Shown: positions 1 to 6,716 of the stretch, in pieces
Layout: each line of letters begins with the position of its first letter
Position numbering within the stretch: the stretch's first letter is position 1
Assembly: GCA_018221025.1 (NCBI GenBank)
Contig: JAAOXX010000072.1
Span: 1 to 15,874 of the forward strand
Origin: Candidatus Altarchaeota archaeon
GTDB lineage: Archaea; SpSt-1190
Direction of reading: 5' to 3'
Length of the DNA: 15,874 bases
Notes under the pieces: model-generated
Database searches by the model: none
Told to the model about the DNA's origin: nothing
The model's input: the letters and a program-made list of their open reading frames with translations, nothing else
Program-made: the position numbers and the translations under genes

Positions 1-346
1 GTAGTCCTGCAGCTCTTGCCTGCCCAACTTGCATGGAATCTGCCGGATTTGCTGCCATAGGTGCATGAACTCTAAACTCACCACCGAAGGAATCGGCGAT
101 TAATTTCATTTTACTGAATAATTGGTCGTGAACGCCAGCAGGACCAGTAGAAACCCTTGAAGCTTCTCCAAACATATCAGTAACAACGCTTCCTCCGCCA
201 CCCTTTTCATTAATGAGAGGCCCTAAATCAATTTCAGCACTTACAACGCCACGTTCGAAGGTGTTTTGTAATTGGGCTAGAAAGTCGGCTTTTTCAGTTG
301 GCGGAGCAACTGTTGCACCCAAAACCGGCTTCTTTGAATCTGCCAC
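1..346 (-). CDS. Unrecognised protein, N-terminal 115 residues only (runs off left edge)
   Basis: An open frame runs leftward from a GTG at 344-346 to the window edge with no stop; an in-frame TGA just upstream makes this GTG the first possible start. The visible 115 residues are soluble-looking, with no signal peptide or membrane segment. They include a glycine run (EKGGGG, near residue 50), a mixed alpha/beta stretch, and an alanine-rich part near residue 100. I recognise no family. A TATA-like element on the minus strand at 368-376 lies about 28 nt before the GTG, the spacing for a leaderless transcript, which supports both gene and start. An AGGA also precedes the GTG at short distance. 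The gene is divergent from the transferase at 416, and their promoters interleave in 69 bp. That it is a real gene is fairly sure; its function is unknown. Confidence 0.7.
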   Translation of the reverse strand, partial: MADSKKPVLGATVAPPTEKADFLAQLQNTFERGVVSAEIDLGPLINEKGGGGSVVTDMFGEASRVSTGPAGVHDQLFSKMKLIADSFGGEFRVHAPMAANPADSMQVGQARAAGL

Positions 347-367
347 GTAATCCTTTGGTCAATTCAG

Positions 368-376
368 TATTAAATA
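368..376 (-). promoter_or_regulatory. TATA box of the left-edge gene
   Basis: The minus strand reads TATTTAATA here. The TTTAATA part starts 28 nt before the GTG at 346, as expected for an archaeal promoter whose RNA begins at or next to the start codon. It lies just left of the oppositely oriented TATA box at 389-396, so TBP/TFB binding at the two may interfere. Confidence 0.5.
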
Positions 377-388
377 GTGTTGGTAGTG

Positions 389-396
389 TTATAAAT
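389..396 (+). promoter_or_regulatory. TATA box of the GlcNAc-1-P transferase gene
   Basis: The element TTATAAAT places TATAAA 26 nt before the GTG at 416. This matches a leaderless archaeal transcript and supports GTG 416 as the true start. No Shine-Dalgarno sequence is visible before that GTG. Confidence 0.65.
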
Positions 397-415
397 TGCC
401 CCTTGTTTTTTCAGT

Positions 416-1384
416 GTGGAGACCTTCATAATTGAGGCGGTTCTAGCGGCGTTTGGCGCCTATTTCTTTGGGCGTTGGATTAGTAAGTATTTTCGAGTCG
501 CGGGGTTAGTTGGAAAAGATGTGCACAAAGAAGGTCAACCAACTCTCCCAACGAGTGCTGGAATCCCAGCATTCATCGCATTTTATTTTGCGGTGATGGC
601 ATATGTGTTTTTCAGAACATATGTTATCAAAGAGTATACAGGGTTGCTCGATATAATGGCAAGTACATTGTCAATTGCATTTATCACATTCATTGGATTT
701 CTTGATGACGTTAATGTTGCAAAGGGTGGACGTGTTGGTTTGAAGCAGTGGCAAAAACCCTTGTTAACTTTACCAGCGGCGGTTCCACTTATGGCTCTTC
801 GAGTTGGAAACAGTGTTATGTCTTTACCATTTCTTGGGGAAGTCAGTTTTGGAAGTCTGTATCCTTTATTGCTCATTCCACTCGCAGTAGTCGGAGCATC
901 AAACATGGTAAATTTACTGGCGGGTTTGAATGGACTCGAAGCAGGAATGGGAATTATTTACTTAACGTCTCTCAGTTTGTATGCATACTTTAACGCAGGT
1001 ATTGCCGCCAAAATTATTGCATTTGGTGCATTGGGTGCGACTGCAGGAATTTTCTTATTGAATAGGTATCCTGCAAAAATTTTACCCGGTGATAGTTTAA
1101 CCTACTTTTTAGGCGGAGTACTGGCAACCGTTGCAATAGTTGGAAATATTGAAAAGGCCGCACTTGTCGCAGCAGTTCCTTTCCTAATTGAAGGTTTATT
1201 GAAAGCAAGAGGAAAATTCAAACGGCCAACAGTTGGAAAAATTGTAAATGGAAAAATTGTAAGAGAGGGGGAAATTTATTCAATCCCTCACATCTTTATG
1301 AACGGAAAATACACGGAGAAGCAGATTGTAAGATTTGTTTGGTTGATATCCGGATTCTTCTCGGTTCTGGTTTGGTTTGTTTAA
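416..1384 (+). CDS. DPAGT1/AglH-type UDP-GlcNAc:polyprenyl-phosphate GlcNAc-1-phosphate transferase
   Basis: This is a membrane enzyme of the polyprenyl-phosphate N-acetylhexosamine-1-phosphate transferase family (MraY/WecA/DPAGT1). Archaeal members load a sugar phosphate onto dolichyl phosphate as the first step of N-glycan assembly. About ten hydrophobic segments span 322 residues, a normal length. Family landmarks are visible: the Asp pair in FLDD (97-98), a downstream Lys-containing loop (GLKQWQK, 108-114), the Asn-rich membrane motif NMVNLLAGLNG (163-173), PGDS (224-227), and a basic loop ending in IPHIFM (290-295), where bacterial MraY has its His motif. The GTG start is set by the TATA spacing. 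The loop at about 275-283 contains a small internal repeat (KIVNGKIV). The stop codon shares TTAA with the convergent tfs gene. Family assignment is firm; whether the sugar is GlcNAc is inferred from family, not shown. Confidence 0.87.
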   Translation: METFIIEAVLAAFGAYFFGRWISKYFRVAGLVGKDVHKEGQPTLPTSAGIPAFIAFYFAVMAYVFFRTYVIKEYTGLLDIMASTLSIAFITFIGFLDDVNVAKGGRVGLKQWQKPLLTLPAAVPLMALRVGNSVMSLPFLGEVSFGSLYPLLLIPLAVVGASNMVNLLAGLNGLEAGMGIIYLTSLSLYAYFNAGIAAKIIAFGALGATAGIFLLNRYPAKILPGDSLTYFLGGVLATVAIVGNIEKAALVAAVPFLIEGLLKARGKFKRPTVGKIVNGKIVREGEIYSIPHIFMNGKYTEKQIVRFVWLISGFFSVLVWFV

Positions 1385-1716
1385 GCGTATTCTCTCCAAG
1401 TATAATTACACTTTAAGCATTTGAAAAACCGAGTTGCGGGCTCATCACCGGAACGTGTCTGTTGAATCCACCAAACTGCCTGATTATTTCCACATTTACC
1501 ACAATCAACCTCAACTGTTGAAAGCTTGTCTTTGTTTTTCTCAGTATCAAAGACGGGAATTGTAACTTTTTCATTAACCTCTTCCCTTAAAATAAGACCT
1601 CTTTGACTCTTAATTTTTTCAATGTGCCCACATTTTCTACAGCTCCAAGAAATTCCAACATCTGTCTTTTCCGGAATCATCAGAGAACTACACTTCGGGC
1701 AGAATTGCATGGTCAT
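1381..1716 (-). CDS. tfs: Transcription factor S (TFS), RNA polymerase transcript-cleavage factor
   Basis: TFS is the archaeal relative of TFIIS and Rpb9. It reaches into the secondary channel of a backtracked RNA polymerase and stimulates cleavage of the RNA 3' end. The 111 residues show both zinc ribbons: N-terminal Cys6, Cys9, Cys26, Cys29, and C-terminal Cys72, Cys75, Cys100, Cys103. The C-terminal hairpin reads RSGDEP (88-93), and the Asp91-Glu92 pair is the catalytic tip, so this copy should be cleavage-active rather than an inhibitory paralogue. Family members usually read RSADEP, so Gly replaces Ala. The ATG at 1716 is preferred over the internal Met3 because a TATA box lies 27 nt upstream. 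The last codons overlap the convergent transferase gene by 4 nt. Length and motifs are normal for the family. Confidence 0.94.
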   Translation of the reverse strand: MTMQFCPKCSSLMIPEKTDVGISWSCRKCGHIEKIKSQRGLILREEVNEKVTIPVFDTEKNKDKLSTVEVDCGKCGNNQAVWWIQQTRSGDEPATRFFKCLKCNYTWREYA

Positions 1717-1737
1717 TCAACGATGTGTTATCTTCGA

Positions 1738-1746
1738 ATTATAAAG
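1738..1746 (-). promoter_or_regulatory. TATA box of tfs
   Basis: The minus strand reads CTTTATAAT. TATAAT begins 27 nt before the ATG at 1716, which predicts a leaderless mRNA. No Shine-Dalgarno sequence is evident in the short space before the ATG. Confidence 0.65.
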
Positions 1747-1786
1747 ATTCCTCAACAATAAACGTATCATAAAAACGCCTGAAAAA

Positions 1787-1809
1787 CGGCAGTTAACCGG
1801 CAAGTAACC
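1787..1809. repeat. Imperfect tandem 11-bp repeat upstream of nreA
   Basis: CGGCAGTTAAC (1787-1797) is followed directly by CGGCAAGTAAC (1798-1808); nine of eleven positions match. The pair lies 9 bp upstream of the nreA TATA box, the place where archaeal activators or repressors often bind. It could also be chance in a 129-bp spacer. The first copy contains GTTAAC, the half-site core also seen at the suf operator. Confidence 0.35.
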
Positions 1810-1817
1810 CTTGTTTA

Positions 1818-1826
1818 TTTATAAAT
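1818..1826 (+). promoter_or_regulatory. TATA box of nreA
   Basis: The element TTTATAAAT is a near-ideal archaeal TATA box. TATAAA begins 26 nt before the ATG at 1846, predicting a leaderless transcript. Confidence 0.7.
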
Positions 1827-1845
1827 TTTCAAAAAGATTCCAAAT

Positions 1846-2952
1846 ATGATGATTAGTGATAAACTTTGTGTAAGTTGCAAAGGTAAGCTTTGGTGTGGAC
1901 TCTCATCATGCCCTCTTTATGACAGTATAAAAAAATTTAAAGAAACTGTATTGACACGCGAAGTTAGTGCACCATCACCACCAAATTATATGGTGTCTTG
2001 GAAAGGCTACCCAAATGTATCAGTTGGACCAAACTTGTCACTAAAAGAAATTTCCAAAAACCCATACGATTTAAAATTAGAAGATTTTGTTCGGATTCGA
2101 GCGAATGAATTAAGGACTTATCAAAACAAGGGAATCCGAACTACTGAAGAAACTGCGTTGAGTGTAAAAACCGTAGATTTTGATGTACAACTAAAAACTA
2201 TTCCAAAGGTATTGGGGCCGAATGGATTAATCGCACAGGCCAAGAACATAACCCCGGGAGACGTTAAGGTTCCAGGAAAAGTATATTCAATTGTAGATAG
2301 TTATGATCTCAAAGCTCAAGACGCGATGCTAAAACTCGGCGACTATGGTTTTGATTATCTGGTTCAAGTCCTTAGTACTGGAAATCTTGGGATTAAGTCT
2401 CAGAGAAAATTAGTTCCAACAAGATGGGCAATAACTGCAGTCGATTCTGTATTGGCAAAAAATCATTTTAAAGACATTAGGAGTGCACCACAAATTAAGG
2501 AATTTGAATTATACTCGACGAGTCATTGGGACAATCACTTTTTGATTATACTTGCACCGTGGGGCTGGGGATTTGAAATGTTGGAACGGTGGCATGACGG
2601 CGACATAATTCAAGATTGGGAGTATGGTAGATTAAAGGCGAAGTATGCGAGCAATATTACAGGTGCATATTATTCCGCCCGCCTTGAGGTTTTGAAACAA
2701 TTAAGTGAACGGAAGAAACTCGCATCCGCAATTGTAATACGACAAATTGGAAAGGAATACGTTTACCCAGTAGGAGTTTGGCATGTAAGAGAGTCAGTAG
2801 AAAGAGCTCTGGATAAACGTCCTGAAAAATTTAGTTCACTTGCAGATTTAAAATTGCGGCTGGAAACCAACAAGGATTGGACCGAGTGGAAACAAAGAAG
2901 TGAAATTTGGAAAATCATCTCAAAGCAGAGGAGACTAGAAGATTTTACGTAG
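1846..2952 (+). CDS. nreA: DNA repair protein NreA (Nre family, PCNA-binding)
   Basis: Nre proteins are nearly universal in archaea. They protect against DNA damage and act together with the sliding clamp PCNA; their biochemical activity is unsettled. The N-terminus carries a four-cysteine zinc site (Cys8, Cys11, Cys17, Cys22) followed by the conserved region around KGYPNVSVGP, typical of Nre domain 1. The C-terminal half has family-like tryptophan-rich segments (residues near 235-260 and 305-320). The last residues read QRRLEDFT; QxxLxxF at 361-367 resembles the PIP motif reported at the C-terminus of NreA, although the second aromatic is replaced by Thr. At 368 residues it is slightly short but complete. 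Two adjacent ATGs (1846, 1849) are possible starts; TATA spacing fits either. The 3' end overlaps the convergent phosphatase gene by 18 bp. Confidence 0.9.
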   Translation: MMISDKLCVSCKGKLWCGLSSCPLYDSIKKFKETVLTREVSAPSPPNYMVSWKGYPNVSVGPNLSLKEISKNPYDLKLEDFVRIRANELRTYQNKGIRTTEETALSVKTVDFDVQLKTIPKVLGPNGLIAQAKNITPGDVKVPGKVYSIVDSYDLKAQDAMLKLGDYGFDYLVQVLSTGNLGIKSQRKLVPTRWAITAVDSVLAKNHFKDIRSAPQIKEFELYSTSHWDNHFLIILAPWGWGFEMLERWHDGDIIQDWEYGRLKAKYASNITGAYYSARLEVLKQLSERKKLASAIVIRQIGKEYVYPVGVWHVRESVERALDKRPEKFSSLADLKLRLETNKDWTEWKQRSEIWKIISKQRRLEDFT

Positions 2953-3537
2953 ATTGCTTAAAACTTGTCGAACTTTTCCCTTATACTTTGGCTGGAGTTT
3001 TTGAATTTTCTTATAATTATCACACAAGACATCTCGTTTGTGATTATCTCCGACTGAAACACTCGGCATAATATTCAACATACCAATTACATCCCGCTTA
3101 GCCGCCTTTGGCTGATTGAGATATATGTCAGTAACTTCGTCGTTTGAAATTGCTGTTACTACACCTCGAGATACATCAAAGTCTGGACATATCAGTTCAG
3201 CTGAAAGCCCATATGCATCCAACCAAGACTGAACAAAAATCCCAGGAGAGTAACTCATAACAATCATTCGGTATCCCTTATCCGATAGTTCCTTGAAATA
3301 CTTCAATCCTTCTGGAACCGGAGGAAGCCCTTTAATTTTTTTCAATGATTCTTTTATGTTTTTTCCAACCAGCCATTCAAAAACTTTCTTCTGATAAATA
3401 GAAATTCCAGTAACTCTTTCAATTAACCAAAGAAGGGGGAAACTGAGTCGATTAAGTATTGAGGCAGACCTAGACCAAACTAATGAGCTTGGCGCATATA
3501 CGAGAGTTCCATCAAAATCAAAGATTGCTATTGCCAT
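2935..3537 (-). CDS. HAD-superfamily phosphatase (SerB-like, subclass IB)
   Basis: This 200-residue protein has the four HAD motifs: I, DFDGTL with nucleophile Asp7 and acid/base Asp9; II, Ser95 in MSYS; III, Lys144 or Lys147 in a QPKAAK segment; IV, GDNHKRD with Asp164 and Asp169. A helical cap of about 60 residues sits between motif I and motif II, as in phosphoserine phosphatase and related HAD-IB enzymes. The substrate cannot be read from sequence. It begins 6 nt after the prs stop codon and is almost surely co-transcribed with it, so a phosphorylated sugar or nucleotide linked to PRPP metabolism is possible, but this is only context. Ribosome-binding signal before the ATG is weak. Its final 18 bp overlap the end of nreA on the other strand. 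Confidence 0.85.
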   Translation of the reverse strand: MAIAIFDFDGTLVYAPSSLVWSRSASILNRLSFPLLWLIERVTGISIYQKKVFEWLVGKNIKESLKKIKGLPPVPEGLKYFKELSDKGYRMIVMSYSPGIFVQSWLDAYGLSAELICPDFDVSRGVVTAISNDEVTDIYLNQPKAAKRDVIGMLNIMPSVSVGDNHKRDVLCDNYKKIQKLQPKYKGKVRQVLSNLRKIF

Positions 3538-3543
3538 ATTCCA

Positions 3544-4407
3544 TCACAAGTGTTTAACGATTAAAGGAGTTACGTCTGCGACAGAAACTGGACTCTCCAT
3601 CGTATTAGCAGATATCAGTGTTTTGGGATTTAACCTGAACATTCTTTCCAACGCATTTCCAGATAGAACTGGATGAACAAATGAAATGTGAAGGTCTTTT
3701 GTACCATGTTCTGAAGCAAGTGCAACCCCCCGCTCAATTGTTCCACCAGTAGAAACCATATCATCAACGAGAACGAGATTTTTTCCTTCAAAATCAAAGT
3801 CCTTCATCGTCACCTTAATTTCCCCTGTATCCACATCTCGCACTTTGTCAAAATTTCCATAATCATCAGCACCAATTAATTTTGCCATCTCTTTTGCCCA
3901 GACAATTGATTCAGTATCAGGTCCAAGAACAAATGCATTTTCAATTTTTGGCAAGGCCTTTGCAAGAGCAGGAATTCCGGAAATATTAGTCGCCTTTGCG
4001 TGTTTGAACATGGGAAGGATACTGTCCTGCCGGTGAGTGTGTGCAGTAACTGTGAGAAACTTTGAAACTAATGGGTCAAAAAGATGAGCCACATATTCTG
4101 AACTGAGGGGTTCCCCCGTCTTAAACACCGCATCTTGTCGTCCATATGCAAAATACGGCATAACTAACTTCGTATCTGCATCGGCGTTATGAAGAGTCTT
4201 CGCTGCAAAGTATAATTTCATCAGGTATTTGTTTATGTCTTCCCCCATTTTTTTTCGAAGGACAAGAACTACATCCCTATCAATTTTTTCAGTTTGTATC
4301 CTAAATTTAAATTCGCCATCTGGAAAACTAATTTCTTCAAGTGGAACATAGTCCACATCCAACTGCTCTGCAACCATCCGACCTAAAAATCCACCAACAA
4401 CTTGCAT
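3544..4407 (-). CDS. prs: Ribose-phosphate pyrophosphokinase (PRPP synthetase)
   Basis: The enzyme transfers pyrophosphate from ATP to ribose 5-phosphate to give PRPP, the precursor of purines, pyrimidines, NAD, histidine and tryptophan. The 287 residues match the short archaeal form. Visible landmarks are FPDGE (28-32), the ATP-side segment YGRQD (88-92) with its adjacent flexible loop ending TGEPLSSE, the His-rich turn TAHTHRQDS (121-129), the catalytic KVR (188-190), and the PRPP loop VDDMVSTGGT (214-223). The ATG at 4407 is supported by a TATA box 24 nt upstream, which abuts the sufU stop codon, so prs seems to start its own transcript rather than continue the suf operon. The HAD phosphatase gene follows after 6 nt. 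Confidence 0.95.
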   Translation of the reverse strand: MQVVGGFLGRMVAEQLDVDYVPLEEISFPDGEFKFRIQTEKIDRDVVLVLRKKMGEDINKYLMKLYFAAKTLHNADADTKLVMPYFAYGRQDAVFKTGEPLSSEYVAHLFDPLVSKFLTVTAHTHRQDSILPMFKHAKATNISGIPALAKALPKIENAFVLGPDTESIVWAKEMAKLIGADDYGNFDKVRDVDTGEIKVTMKDFDFEGKNLVLVDDMVSTGGTIERGVALASEHGTKDLHISFVHPVLSGNALERMFRLNPKTLISANTMESPVSVADVTPLIVKHL

Positions 4408-4425
4408 TTTATTATTAGATTGCGT

Positions 4426-4436
4426 CTTATAAAAAT
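4426..4436 (-). promoter_or_regulatory. TATA box of prs, directly after sufU
   Basis: The minus strand reads ATTTTTATAAG, with TATAAG 24 nt before the prs ATG. It begins one base after the sufU stop codon (4437-4439). Its run of five T on the coding strand could also serve as a weak archaeal terminator for the suf transcript; that second role is only a guess. Confidence 0.55.
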
Positions 4437-4772
4437 CTAATTGATTGCACGCTTAAGGGAAACAAATGGAACGAGCGCACACTTTAATCTGGCAGAACCA
4501 ACACCTTCTAAATCAATAAGTTTTAGGAACTCATCGTCACTCATACTGAGGAATTCTTGAATTTTCATTCCCTTGGCTTTTTTTGAAAGCAAGTAAGCTG
4601 AGGACATACTAATTGCACATCCAGATGCCCGATAATAAACGTCAACAATTGTGTCTCCTTCGACTTTGGCATACATTGTAACCTCATCCCCACAGCTCAA
4701 ATTTCTAGTAGTATCTTTCTTATTGAATTCACCAATCTCACGAGTTGCTTTTGCCTTCTTGTAAACGATCAT
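4437..4772 (-). CDS. sufU: SufU/IscU-type sulfur acceptor or Fe-S scaffold protein
   Basis: The protein accepts persulfide sulfur from the cysteine desulfurase encoded just upstream, and IscU-type members also assemble clusters. The ligand set of the family is present: Cys27 with Asp29 in SCGDE, Cys52 in SGCAIS, and Cys98 in RLKCAL. Three features are odd. At 111 residues it is short (about 130-150 is usual), because the N-terminal helix is reduced. The usual NPxCGD motif is RNLSCGD. The Cys52-Cys98 distance of 46 is close to that of IscU and lacks the insertion of about 20 residues typical of bacterial SufU, yet Lys97 stands where IscU has His. It may therefore be intermediate in type. It is last in the suf operon, 14 nt after sufS. 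I see no clear ribosome-binding site. Confidence 0.88.
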   Translation of the reverse strand: MIVYKKAKATREIGEFNKKDTTRNLSCGDEVTMYAKVEGDTIVDVYYRASGCAISMSSAYLLSKKAKGMKIQEFLSMSDDEFLKLIDLEGVGSARLKCALVPFVSLKRAIN

Positions 4773-4786
4773 TAATTTTTCGAGGT

Positions 4787-5962
4787 CTATGAAAACACCC
4801 CCACAATTTCATTTAAGACTTTGAATAGGTTTTCAACTTCTTCAACAGTATTGTAAATATAGAAACTTGCACGAGACGTTGATGGAACACCTAACTCATA
4901 ATGGAGTGGGTGGGCACAGTGCTTACCACCACGAACTGCAATTCTTCGACCATTCAGAAATTCTGAAACATCGTGCGCATGTATATTACCAAGAGTGAAT
5001 GAGATAAGACCCGTTCTATTTTCAATACTCGGACCATAGATTTTCATTGGAAGCTCTGTTGAGAGCTCAAATGCTTTTTTCAACAAGGAAACCTCGTGCT
5101 TTCTCACATTGTCCATTCCAAGTTTCATAAGATAATCAGCAGCAGCACCAAGACCTATCGTCCCCTCAATATTTGGTGTCCCCCCTTCAAATCTTTCAGG
5201 CATACTCGCCCATTTAACTTCAGTTTCAGTAACATCCTCAATAGTTCCACCACCAGCAATTGGAGGTGTACACTCTTCAGCTACACCCTCTTTAATTATT
5301 AGTGACCCAGTACCAGAGGGGGCCAACATTTTATGGCCTGAAAATGTCAAGAAATCTGCATCAAGCTTTTTGAAATTTACAGCCAAGTGGGGAACAGATT
5401 GAGCGGCATCAATAACCGTAATTGCCCCTTCACTTTGCGATGACTTAATGATTTCCTCAATTGGAGTAATAGTCCCAAGAACATTGGATGCATGAGACAT
5501 CGCCACCAAGTTTGCACCCTTTAATTTCTCATAGAAGTCTTCCATATTAAGTGTACCATCTTTATTCAGTCCAACAAGTTTAACCTCAACCCCCCTTGCT
5601 TTCATTTTGTACCAAGGAAGGAGATTTGAATGATGCTCCATCACCGAAGTAACTACTGAATCTCCTTTTGAAAGTTCAACCATTGAAGCTACAAGATTCA
5701 AACCCTCTGTTGCATTTTTCACTGAAATCACATTGTGCCAGTTTGGAGCTCCGAGGAATTTTGCCACTTTTTTCTTACTATCTTCATAGAGTTCAGTTGC
5801 TTCTTCGCTAAGAGTATGAATTCCGCGGTGTATATTCGCAGTATGATTTTCATAAAAGTCCACTACCGCATCAATAACTTGTTGTGGCTTAAGGCTTGTT
5901 GCAGCATTATCAAAGTACGTAATTCCCCGCTTAAGCAAGGGAAAGTCATTTCTTACATCCAT
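4787..5962 (-). CDS. sufS: Cysteine desulfurase SufS
   Basis: A PLP-dependent class V aminotransferase-fold enzyme that takes sulfur from L-cysteine as an enzyme-bound persulfide, giving alanine. The length, 391 residues, is near normal. Visible are TYFDNAATS (15-23), the His pair EHHSN (109-113), the PLP-binding Asp185 in VIDAAQS, the Schiff-base Lys211 in SGHK, and the catalytic Cys349 in RGGKHCAHP. The short loop before Cys349 is of the SufS (group II) kind, which needs an acceptor such as SufU, in keeping with sufU being next. The start overlaps the end of sufD by 17 nt and is set by GGTGA at 5968-5972, five bases before the ATG. Assignment is firm. Confidence 0.95.
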   Translation of the reverse strand: MDVRNDFPLLKRGITYFDNAATSLKPQQVIDAVVDFYENHTANIHRGIHTLSEEATELYEDSKKKVAKFLGAPNWHNVISVKNATEGLNLVASMVELSKGDSVVTSVMEHHSNLLPWYKMKARGVEVKLVGLNKDGTLNMEDFYEKLKGANLVAMSHASNVLGTITPIEEIIKSSQSEGAITVIDAAQSVPHLAVNFKKLDADFLTFSGHKMLAPSGTGSLIIKEGVAEECTPPIAGGGTIEDVTETEVKWASMPERFEGGTPNIEGTIGLGAAADYLMKLGMDNVRKHEVSLLKKAFELSTELPMKIYGPSIENRTGLISFTLGNIHAHDVSEFLNGRRIAVRGGKHCAHPLHYELGVPSTSRASFYIYNTVEEVENLFKVLNEIVGVFS

Positions 5963-6716
5963 TTATTTCACCCAATATATATTTTTCATAGAAGTCTTCT
6001 ATATGGTTTTCCTTTATCCCACGGGACTGAAGATAAAACATCTGCTCAGATGTGAGATGGATTTTTTTGAAGCTATGAAAAGAATTTGATAAAGGTTCAC
6101 TAATTAACAGTTCTGGAATTGCATTTACTTTACCGTTTCCAAAAATCACTGCAAAACTATTAACCGATGTCTCAGAACCATGAGAACCTGAAAGAAGTTC
6201 CCCTGTTGTAAGAACAGTCGAATGACCAAATACAAGGCCCTTGACACTAACTTCACTAAGTCCATCAGGTTCCTTATGAACTATGTGAACTCGATTAAAA
6301 AATTCCCCAGACTTATTTTTAAATCGGCCATCGTAAATTAATTTTGAATTTTCCGAGACATAGACAAGGTCATCAATGTAGGCTTGAGTATCTCGTGAGG
6401 TGTAAGTAAGTTTGAGTGTTTTTCCTGGTTCGATAACAATTATGCGTTTTAAAAAATTTGTGCCATTGAAATCGGTGTGAAGATTTCCTGATGCATGGAG
6501 TTCCATACCTATTATAGAATTCGTTAATGTCAATGAATTTTTTCCAGATATCTTCGAGACGAATAACGTTTTTTGATTGGATACTTGGTCTTTCGGAAAA
6601 CTTGTAGACTTGTAAGAAAATGTATTTGCAAATTTTTTAGACGCCCCAAATTTTCCTCTTGTCTCGGGTACTTTTAGTTTTAGAGCAGGGTGAGTCTTCC
6701 CATAGTCGGTAATCAT
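5946..6716 (-). CDS. sufD: SufD-like SUF scaffold subunit, short form
   Basis: SufD pairs with SufB and two SufC ATPases in the SufBC2D scaffold, where Fe-S clusters are built at the SufB-SufD interface. This copy has 256 residues, clearly shorter than the roughly 420 of E. coli SufD. It keeps the beta-helix core and the C-terminal helical signature MFYLQSRGI (226-234) and lacks the N-terminal helical domain. His214 lies 13 residues before FYL, the spacing of the functionally important His360 of E. coli SufD, so the interface ligand appears kept. It starts at ATG 6716 with ATGA overlap onto the sufB stop, and a G-rich stretch at 6723-6728 may act as the ribosome-binding site. The position between sufB and sufS supports SufD over a second SufB. 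Confidence 0.87.
   Translation of the reverse strand: MITDYGKTHPALKLKVPETRGKFGASKKFANTFSYKSTSFPKDQVSNQKTLFVSKISGKNSLTLTNSIIGMELHASGNLHTDFNGTNFLKRIIVIEPGKTLKLTYTSRDTQAYIDDLVYVSENSKLIYDGRFKNKSGEFFNRVHIVHKEPDGLSEVSVKGLVFGHSTVLTTGELLSGSHGSETSVNSFAVIFGNGKVNAIPELLISEPLSNSFHSFKKIHLTSEQMFYLQSRGIKENHIEDFYEKYILGEINGCKK

Noticed and set aside
583..906. A 107-codon minus-strand frame inside the GlcNAc-1-P transferase gene.
   Set aside because: It lies wholly within a gene with clear family motifs, has no promoter or ribosome-binding site and resembles no protein. It is a shadow frame.
1236..1262. Short direct repeat GGAAAAATTGTAA in the transferase gene.
   Set aside because: It encodes a short KIVNGKIV repeat in one loop of the protein; no sign of a mobile or regulatory element.
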